Assembly (NCBI RefSeq): GCF_035222275.1
Contig: NW_026946359.1
Span: 1,178,001-1,242,000 of the forward strand
Source: Podospora bellae-mahoneyi
Lineage: Eukaryota; Ascomycota; Sordariomycetes; Sordariales; Podosporaceae
DNA: 64,000 nt
Direction: 5' to 3'
Numbering within the stretch: position 1 is the first letter of the stretch; each line of letters begins with the position of its first letter. The position numbers and the translations under genes were made by a program. Below the pieces are notes generated by a model that saw only the letters and a list, made by a program, of their open reading frames with translations, had not been told where the DNA came from and made no database searches. Shown one piece after another: positions 56,901 to 64,000 of the stretch.

Positions 56901-58839
56901 AGGCAACAATGCTCGCAGCTCCATACAAGACACTAATAAGGCTATAGGGCAATCGTGGTGGCTCAAGATCTGGACCAGCACCTACGAAGAGAAAAACAGC
57001 GGCGCGCAGCATATTGCGAACAACTCCCTCGGGCACAGTTTCTTCTACGCCGAAGGCGTACGTCAAACATCACTGCACGCAGCTTCAGGACCCTCAATAT
57101 CGGGACATTTCGAGAAAGATCTAAAGTTCTACCTGGGAATCTACGTGGGTATTGCTATCCTTGGTTGCATCATTAGCACGGCAAAGTTCTTCTACATCTT
57201 TCTGGGCTCCCTCAGAGCCAGCCGCAAGCTCTTCGCCGAGATGAACTTTACGATTCTCCGAACCCCCATCCGATGGCTCGACACCGTCCCTGTTGGTCGT
57301 ATCTTGAACCGTTATACCAACGATTTCAGTGTTATTGACTCTCAGCTGGCAAACTCGTTTAGCTTCGGATTCAATTCTGTGTTGAGTCTTTTCACCGTTA
57401 TCCTTGCAGGCCTAGTGGTTTCTCCGTATATCATGATTCTTGCACTTGTGTTGCTCCTCGTTTGCTTGCGCATTGCCATCACATATATGGATGCGGCAAG
57501 ACCGGTCAAGCGACTGGAGAGCAACACAAAGTCTCCGGTTTTCGAGCAGTTCGGCTCTTCACTCACCGGTGTTACCACCATCCGTGGTTTCGACAAGGCG
57601 GAGGTGTATATTGAGCGCATGTACAAGAAGATTGACGACTATTCGACAGCCACCTGGCATCTCTGGCTTTTCAACCGGTGGATGGGCTTGCGCATGGCTC
57701 TCGTGGGCTCTGTCTTCTCGTCTTTTGTAGCGAGCTTAATCCTGCTTACTCCGGGGATTGACGCAGCTCTGGCTGGGTTTGCGCTTGCATTTGCGCTCGA
57801 CTTTTCCAGCGCGATTATATGGACTATTCGTCTGTACTCCAACATCGAGCTCAATATGAACGCCGCTGAGCGAATTGTCGAGGTAAGTCTTTTGGTATTG
57901 CTTGGTTCAAGAGACGAGCTAACACCGGGGATGCAGTACACCGAATTGCCCACAGAGTCTCTTGATGGGATTAGCCCGCCTGCCGCTTGGCCCACTGGGG
58001 GCCGCATTGAGGTTGACAACTTGGTGGTTGGCTACGTTGCTGATATGCCGCCCGTTCTCAAAGGGCTCAGTTTCAGCATCAACAGTAACGAAAGAGTTGG
58101 CGTCGTCGGTCGCACCGGTGCTGGAAAGTCATCTCTGACCCTGGCCCTGTTCCGTTTCTTGGAGGCTCGGTCTGGCGCTATCCATATTGATGGCATTGAC
58201 ATTTCGAAGATCAAGCTACACGACCTGCGATCTCGCCTCGCCATTATTCCTCAGGATCCCGTTCTCTTTTCCGGAACCATACGTAGCAACCTGGACCCCT
58301 TTGACCACCACACTGATGCCGAACTCCGCGACTGTCTTGAACGAGTCCACCTCATCACCGACTCTGAAAACTCGTCGGGAAGCGCCACCCCTATACCTGG
58401 CTCCTCGGAAGCGACGGAGACACCAAAGAACACCAATGTTTTCAAGAATCTAGACTCGCCTGTCTCAGAAGGCGGGCTGAATCTGTCTCAAGGTCAGCGT
58501 CAGCTACTGTGCTTGGCTCGCGCTATTGTGAGCCGGCCGCGTATCATGGTTCTCGACGAGGCCACCTCTGCAGTTGACATGCATACGGACGGGTTGATTC
58601 AGAGAAGCATTCGTGAAGAGTTCACTGATGCTACTTTACTTGTCATTGCTCACAGGTTGAGTACCATTGCGGATTTTGACCGGGTTTTGGTGCTCAGCGA
58701 TGGCTGTGTTGCTGAGTATGGGAGCCCCAAGGAGCTTTGGGAGAAGGGCGAGGGGGGTATCTTTAGAGGCATGTGCGAGGAGAGCGGTGAGAAGGAGAAG
58801 TTGAAGGCGGTGATATTTGGAGAGGGGCAGTCAAGATGA
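53992..58839 (+). CDS. ABCC/MRP-type ABC transporter
   Basis: Seen: exons 53992-54297, 54384-56898, 56948-57882 and 57937-58839 give about 1552 residues. N-terminal membrane helices (TMD0-like) precede TMD1. NBD1 has Walker A GKTGTGKS (~640) and signature NLSGGQKWRITLARAIYSRAG, ILVLDDIFSAVD. TMD2 follows, then NBD2 with GRTGAGKSS (~1310) and NLSQGQRQLLCLARAIVSRPRIMVLDEATSAVD. Known: TMD0-TMD1-NBD1-TMD2-NBD2 with D instead of E after NBD1's Walker B marks ABCC proteins, whose NBD1 hydrolyses ATP poorly. They export glutathione or other conjugates and toxins, at the plasma or vacuolar membrane. The fourth-exon boundary (57883-57936) is a 54-nt intron free of stops. The frame would tolerate retention as 18 extra residues before NBD2. 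Confidence 0.9.
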
Positions 58840-59171
58840 TAAAATAGGAGGAAGGTGTTCCGGATGTGTATTATCTCTGTTTCTCTAATTTTCTTGCTGG
58901 GCTATAGACATTAAAAGGGCAGATGGGGAAATAATATGGAATCTATGAGTTTTTCCTTCATGATGGCGAAATTTATATCGTGTTGCTTGATGTTCAGTGC
59001 CCTCCTGTGAAGCCGCAACGTACCTAACAGATCTGGTATTGTGAACCATTTAGCGTCAAACTGCCTCGACAGTACAAGAACCACTCCCGCCTTGGAAGTT
59101 TGAACTGATTTAAAGCCAAAAGCCAAACTCTTACTCTGATTTACCACCTTATCCCAGCACACTTACGCTGC
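58840..59171. other. Intergenic between convergent ABC transporter and methyltransferase
   Basis: About 330 nt of shared 3' flank. Nothing further seen. Confidence 0.6.
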
Positions 59172-60216
59172 CTACAATCTCCTAGCAACGACCCTCAACC
59201 GAACATAATTCACCACGTACTCCACATCCCCCCCTTCGCGCGCTGGTTCCCTTCTACAAACAATTTCCAACAACCTGACCACCTCCCTCACCGCTTCCTC
59301 CCTTTCTTTCTCGTCCCTGATCAACCCAAACAACTTGTCCCCAATCAACCTAACCCACCCCTCCAGGCCCCCCCTCCCATCAATCTTGGTAGGCCTCCAC
59401 TCCATTTCACTCCTTTCGACCTCAAACCCCCCAACCTTGACCTCCATCATGTCCCTGACCCACTCCTCATCAGGAAAAAACCACGGCTCCCTAATATTTT
59501 CGGGCGCTTGTTTCAGCGTCCTAGCAACCACCCCCACCATCGCGGCCCTCGCCTCAGCGATATTCCCCATCCCGCCCATCTCAAAGACAAACTTGCCCCC
59601 CTTCTTGAGAACGTACCGGGCCCCCTCAAAGAACTTTCTGCCCCTATTCGACACCGGGCCGTCGTCATCCAGAGAAGAACCACTGCTGCTGCCGAGCATC
59701 CAATGAATGGCCGCGGAGGAAAAGACTTTGCTGAAGTGTTCTGGTTGGTGGGCCATGGCTGAGTGTTTGAGGAGGTCGGAGGTGTTTGCTACTGTTTTTC
59801 CCCCAAGTTAGAATTTAGCAATCACTTCTAGAGAGGGAAAAGTAGGTAAGTAAGTATACCAATAAAAAGACACTTCCTCTCCAACCCAACCTCCTTCCTC
59901 CTCACATTCTCCCTCGCGGCCCGGATCATGCTCGGTGATCGGTCTAATCCCAGAAGTTTGCCCCCTCCTTGGGCTAGGACACGGCCGATTTCAATGTCTA
60001 GGATTCCATCTGGTTGTACGCGTGTTCTCGTTAGCTAATAACCCCCATCCATCAACGCAAAACAGAAGCATGCAAAAATGTACCACCGCACCCCAAATCC
60101 AAAACCTTGTCATCCGCTTTTACGTCAAGCCACTCCAGCACTTTTGTCGCGAGCTTGGGGACGAAGCCGAGACTCTTTTGGTATTCGTCTGCTTTCCATT
60201 CTCTGATGGAAGTCAT
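59172..60216 (-). CDS. SAM-dependent methyltransferase (class I, trans-aconitate type)
   Basis: Seen: exons 60216-60084, 60009-59860 and 59791-59172 give 300 residues. Motif I is VLDLGCGDG (residues ~39-47). It is followed by LLGLDRSPSMIRAARENV, then FSSAAIHWMLG and ARYVLKKGGKFVFEMGG. Known: this Rossmann-fold layout is the class I methyltransferase fold. WKADEYQKSLGFVPKL resembles the start of trans-aconitate 2-methyltransferase (Tmt1-like) and the HWM motif is common there. The substrate is only inferred. The first intron splits GCG|D, so the joins are exact. A short (ACG)n repeat lies in its leader. Coding strand is strongly G-rich in the third exon, as in other 3' halves here. Confidence 0.85.
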
Positions 60217-60753
60217 GGTTGCGGGTGACGAGGTGGTTGAGATATGATAAGTTGGTATATACACCTCTCTCTCCAACAGCAACAACAGCGACGACGACGA
60301 CGACGACAACGAACGTCGAAGCGAAAGAAAGACGGAGGGGTAAAATGTCTGGTCCTGACTCTGGTTCTGGTTGTGACTTTAATGGAATCCATGGATAGAA
60401 AACCAGAGCAGATAAACCTAAAATAATGTGTCACAACAGACCCCTCCCTCTCACTCGGCCGATGTCGGCACAGCCTGATGGTACCAGCCTTTAATCTTGC
60501 TGAGAGGAATAGGGGTAGTTGCTTAAATACGTCAAGTCTCTTGTACAAAACTTGGGAACCTCTACTCCGAAAAAGAGGATAATGTTATCGACCAAGTATT
60601 CCTGCTGGCCCTATCACCTAGTCATCAAGAATAGCCAACACTCAGATCATACACAATAAATCTGGGGTATATCCTGACAGACCGCCAAAAACAGTGGTAT
60701 CTCTATTTACAAAAGGCTGCCGCTAAAAAAGACGTCTAACCTCTATACAACTT
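60217..60753. other. Methyltransferase promoter and thioredoxin reductase 3' flank
   Basis: About 540 nt. An ACG/CGA trinucleotide repeat of about six copies lies at 60288-60307, about 70-90 nt before the methyltransferase ATG. No gene seen. Confidence 0.55.
60288..60307 (+). repeat. Short (ACG)n trinucleotide repeat in methyltransferase leader
   Basis: About six tandem ACG/CGA units. It is upstream of the methyltransferase ATG, probably in the 5' UTR. Confidence 0.7.
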
Positions 60754-61945
60754 CTATAGGTTCCCCTCCTTCCCGGCCTTGTGCTCAGCTGTCGTGTCCT
60801 CCATCTCGGACAGGAACTTTTCAGCATCGAGAGCAGCCATGCAGCCAGTTCCTGTAAAATTATCATCAGTCAGCAAAACTTGTTTCCTGGCCAAAACAAA
60901 AGGGGGACAACAACATACCTGCACTGGTAATGGCCTGCCTGTACCTCTTATCCTGCACATCACCAGCAGCAAACACGCCCTCAACACTGGTCAGCGTAGT
61001 GCCAGGCTTGGTGATGACATAACCCTCCTCATCAGTCTCCAGCTGACCCTTGACAATCTTGGTGGCAGGATCGTGACCAATGGCATAAAAAAGCCCATTC
61101 GCCTCCAGCGTCTCCTCATTCCCAGAAACAACATCCTTGACCACCAACTGGCTCATCAGCCCCTTGTCATCCCCCTTAACCTCCACACCCACAGTATTAA
61201 ACTTGACCGTAACCTTGGGATGCCCCAGCAACCTCTTCGCCATGATCGTGCTAGCCCTCAACTTGTCCTTCCTCACCAGCACGGTAACATGGCTAGCATA
61301 CTTGGTCAAGAACATCGCCTCCTCCGCCGCAGAGTCACCACCCCCGATGACAACCAAGTGCTTGTTTCTAAAGATGGGCACCGCCCCGTCGCACACTGCG
61401 CAGGCCGAGATCCCGTTCTGCCAGTACTTGTCCTCCCCCGGCAGCCCAAGCCTGCGGGCCGAGGCCCCCGTGGCGAGGATGATGGCGTCGGCCGTGTGGA
61501 TCTCGTCCGGGGACCACTCGGTGGCGTACTTGAACGGCCTCGACGAGAGGTCCAGCTTGTCGACCGTCTCGCTGACGATGACGGTGCCGAAGCGCTCCGA
61601 CTGCTCGCGCATCCGGTCCATGAGCTCGCCGCCCATGATGCCCTTGGGGAAGCCGGGGAAGTTTTCGATTTCGGTCGTCGTGGTGAGCTGCCCGCCGGCG
61701 GCGACGCCATTGGCCATGAAGCCCTCGTATAAGACGGCTGTTTTTACATGGTGTTGTTAGATTAGGTTCTTTTCGTATGAGGTTGACAAACTGTGGAGGG
61801 GTAATACACTTAAAAAAAAAAAAGGAAAAAAAAAAAGAAAAAAAAAAAAAAAACACTACGCACGCTTCAACTCGGCGCGGGCAAGGTAAACGGCCGCGGT
61901 ATGGGCGGCCGGCCCGGAGCCGATGATGACTACTTTGCTGTGCAT
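60754..61945 (-). CDS. trr1: Thioredoxin reductase
   Basis: Seen: exons 61945-61864, 61737-60919 and 60851-60754 give 332 residues. The N-terminus [26 protein letters not shown] is the FAD-binding GxGxxA site. The middle has the redox-active C140-A-V-C143-D and [13 protein letters not shown] (NADPH). [14 protein letters not shown] is the FAD-site end motif. Known: low-molecular-weight thioredoxin reductases of fungi have exactly this layout and ~330 residues; the Neurospora counterpart is cys-9. They keep thioredoxin reduced for ribonucleotide reductase, peroxiredoxins and sulfate assimilation. Start: ATG 61945 is the only good one, but the frame stays open 60 codons upstream with presequence-like sequence and no ATG (see findings). 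Odd: intron 1 holds long A/T runs just after a GTGCGT donor. Confidence 0.95.
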
Positions 61946-62542
61946 GTTCCTCCGCTGTTGCTGCTTGCCTATCGTCTGTTTGAGTTCGGATTGGTACAGG
62001 GTGGTCCGCGTCTTGGTAAACACGCCCGTTGTTACAGCTGCTACTGACAGGCCGGCACCAGAGCGGAGGAGGATGCGTCTAGAGAAGGATGAGGAAAACA
62101 GCTTGACGGTTGTAGGTGGGGTACGTTAGGTAGCCCAGAAGCGTGGGAAAAGAGAAGAGATCAAAACGCGGGGGGGTGAGCAATATACGCCGCACGGTAT
62201 TAGGAGGGGGGTCGGGGGGATTTTATTTAGGTGGGTTGGTATATAAATGATTACGAGAAAATGGAGCGAGTGGGTTACAGATGCGATTCTTCGAAATGGT
62301 TATTCCCTGGAAGATTCTCTTGTACATTGTCAAGTGGTGTTTTACTAAGCTCTCAGAGGATACATTTCTCGTGATCGATCGAGACACGGAGGGGTGGGGT
62401 TGAGGGGCAATGGGAAAATTCCAAATCAAATGCAGGGTCCAAATCGGAGGGTGAATAAGCAGTCAATTACTATGGGGGTTAGGGTTTTATGAGCACCCCT
62501 TTTTTAATTAAACATGGCATCGCTACATACAATTCAGAAAAA
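61946..62542. other. Thioredoxin reductase leader region and oxidoreductase 3' flank
   Basis: About 600 nt between two minus-strand genes. The first 180 nt (61946-62125) keep an open frame in phase with thioredoxin reductase. The rest shows no gene. Confidence 0.55.
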
Positions 62543-63674
62543 TTACAACTTGTTTTTTCCCTCCTGGGGAATCTTGACAACAACCTTGCCCCAGGTTTCC
62601 CTGCTTCCGAGCGCCTTGAGCGCATCTGGCACAGACTCGAGTCCGACAAACTCCTTGTCTGTGAACTCAGTTCCCTTGAATTTGCCCTCGGCAATCAACT
62701 TCATGATGCCCTCCCACACCTTGGGGACCGATTTAGTCTCCATCTTCTCATACATGCCCCAGTGAATACCGACCAAGCTGATATTCTTGAGCAAGACCTT
62801 GTTCATAGCCACCTTCTCGATAGTACCAGCGGCAAAGCCAACAATGAGAATGCGGCCGTTCCAAGCGATACACTTAGTACTCTTGTCAACCATGCCGACA
62901 GGGTCATAGACAATGTCAACACCACGGCCCTTGGGCGTCAATTTCTTGACAATCTGGGGCCAGTTCTCATCGCGGTAGTCAACGACATGATCAGCGCCAA
63001 AGGACTTGGCAACCTCCAGCTTGCGGGCAGTGCCCGCCGTGGCGATGACTGTCGCGCCGTATGCCTTGGCGACTTGAACAGCAGCAAGACCGACACCACC
63101 GGCAGCGGCGTGGACAAGAACGTAATCACCCGCCTTGACGCCAGCACGGAGGACGAGGGCGCCGTAGCTGGTGGGGGCTGTTACGAACAGACCGGAAGCC
63201 TGGTTGAAAGACCATCCCTTGGGTACGGGAAGCATGGAAACCTCCTTTGCGACACACTTAGTGGCATATGACCCCTGGGTGGCTCCGAAGACCTTGGAGC
63301 CGACGGGGAACTTGGGGTTCTTGGACCCGGAAGGCGTGGCCAGCACGACTCCGGCGAATTCAGCACCAGAAACCCATGGGAAAGCTATTGCAAGGATCAG
63401 CACGGTGTCTCCAAGCGATGGTGGATGGTCTAAATACATACGAGGTTGGTGCTGGTATTTGCCCTGAATTTGCAGGATATCAAAGAAGTTGGTTGCCGCG
63501 GCGTGGACCTCGATGAGGTACTCGTCTGCGGCAGGCTTGGGATCAGCAAGCTCTGTGACCTTGAGCTCACCAGGAGCCTATCAAGAACGTATTAGCAATT
63601 TGTTTTACACTGAGACGAGCTTCAGATTGAGTGCCTATTACCTTGACATAGGCCGACACTTGGATTCCCTTCAT
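62543..63674 (-). CDS. Zeta-crystallin-type NADPH quinone oxidoreductase (MDR family)
   Basis: Seen: exons 63674-63642, 63577-63442 and 63384-62543 give 336 residues. The N-terminus reads MKGIQVSAYVK, APGELKVTELADPKPAADEYLIEVHAAATNFFDIL, then PFPWVSGAEFAGVV. The NADPH site is AAAGGVGLAAVQVAKAYGA, with VIATAGTARKLEVAKSFGADHVVDY after it. Known: this is a zinc-free medium-chain dehydrogenase, close to zeta-crystallin quinone reductases, which reduce quinones or enones with NADPH. No catalytic-zinc Cys/His set is seen. The physiological substrate is open. The 57-nt second intron (63441-63385) is stop-free, so an unspliced reading can look like an ORF; removing it restores QHQPPFPWVSGAEF. The gene may share a redox theme with the neighbouring thioredoxin reductase. 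Confidence 0.9.
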
Positions 63675-64000
63675 GATTGTAGATGTAAGACGAACAGGCC
63701 CGTGCACGGGGGGGCAAGGTGAGGTCGCGGGGGCAAACAGAAGCAAGATGAAGGAAGGGTATCCGAAATGTAAGCAAGAAGTAGTATTAGAGTCGCTGTG
63801 GGAGGATGTTATATATATATATAAAAGACACCAATGCTACGCTAAGTACTTGATCAAAGAAAAAACCTCGGAAATGGTCTTCCATCGCCGTCGTCCTGTC
63901 AATGGTCCCTGATTCATTGGTAAGACGGCTTTGCCAGGGTTCAGTTCGCGGGGCAGGGGCCGAACCGAGGTTGTGGATTCCGGCGGCTGATTGGCTGCAC
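63675..64000. promoter_or_regulatory. Promoter region of the oxidoreductase, to window end
   Basis: 326 nt upstream of a minus-strand start. It includes a (TA)n run at about 63811-63822. No gene seen. Confidence 0.5.

Noticed and set aside
21861-60216. A secondary-metabolite gene cluster
   Set aside because: An acyltransferase, amidase, ABC exporter, methyltransferase and oxidoreductase occur, but they are spread over 40 kb among housekeeping genes with no polyketide, peptide or terpene backbone enzyme.
1-64000. Transposons, virus-like elements, RIP-mutated blocks and 5S rRNA genes
   Set aside because: No transposase or reverse-transcriptase motifs, terminal repeats, long TpA-rich blocks or 5S rRNA sequence were seen by eye; a masked search would be needed to exclude short remnants.

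Overview
This window is nuclear DNA of a filamentous ascomycete, most likely a sordariomycete close to Sordariales such as Neurospora, Podospora or Chaetomium. The genes carry short introns, mostly 50-130 nt, with GTRNGT donors, CTRAY branch sites and YAG acceptors. Several products match the filamentous-fungal set: RIC8, COP9 subunit 7, an RgsC/Rax1-type RGS membrane protein, choline sulfatase and a GFA-fold protein. I see no transposon, virus-like element, CRISPR array or rRNA. All exon joins below were read by eye from splice signals, reading frame and recalled family sequences, with no search or alignment.

Layout. 1-3.3 kb: 3' part of a PSR1-like CTD-type phosphatase, then Sec61 beta. 4.3-12.1 kb: RIF1 (minus) divergent from RIC8 (plus). 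12.3-13.7 kb: an interrupted tRNA-like gene, then the MPDU1-type PQ-loop protein. 15.4-25.1 kb: choline sulfatase, Mediator subunit 8, an unrecognised protein, an acyltransferase-3 membrane protein and a GFA-fold protein. 25.6-28.8 kb: checkpoint kinase CHK1 (minus) divergent from an E2-C ubiquitin-conjugating enzyme. 29.3-32.1 kb: ribosomal protein eL31 (minus) divergent from RgsC/Rax1. 33.4-40.2 kb: CSN7 (minus) divergent from a Ccc2/ATP7-type copper ATPase. 41.3-48.1 kb, all minus: a chromodomain/AT-hook protein, methionyl-tRNA synthetase and an amidase. 48.9-58.8 kb: CAF-1 subunit Cac2 (minus) divergent from an ABCC/MRP transporter. 59.2-63.7 kb, all minus: a SAM methyltransferase, thioredoxin reductase and a quinone oxidoreductase.

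The genes are mainly housekeeping and do not form one pathway. Several do share themes. RIF1, CHK1, E2-C, CAC2 and the chromodomain protein serve replication, the cell cycle or chromatin. ACGCGT (MCB-type) sites lie in the RIF1/RIC8 and CHK1/E2-C divergent promoters. RIC8 and RgsC/Rax1 both belong to G-protein signalling.

I found no clearly new multi-gene system. The most interesting signals are smaller: an intron placed directly after the Sec61 beta start codon; an AUG-less presequence-like open frame ahead of thioredoxin reductase; long U-tracts just downstream of two non-consensus 5' splice sites; a GC-AG intron in the amidase; a 36-nt in-frame candidate intron; an interrupted tRNA; N-terminal PP1-docking motifs in RIF1; and a repeated switch from C-rich to G-rich sense-strand sequence along genes, which seems to reset at an exon boundary in the sulfatase.
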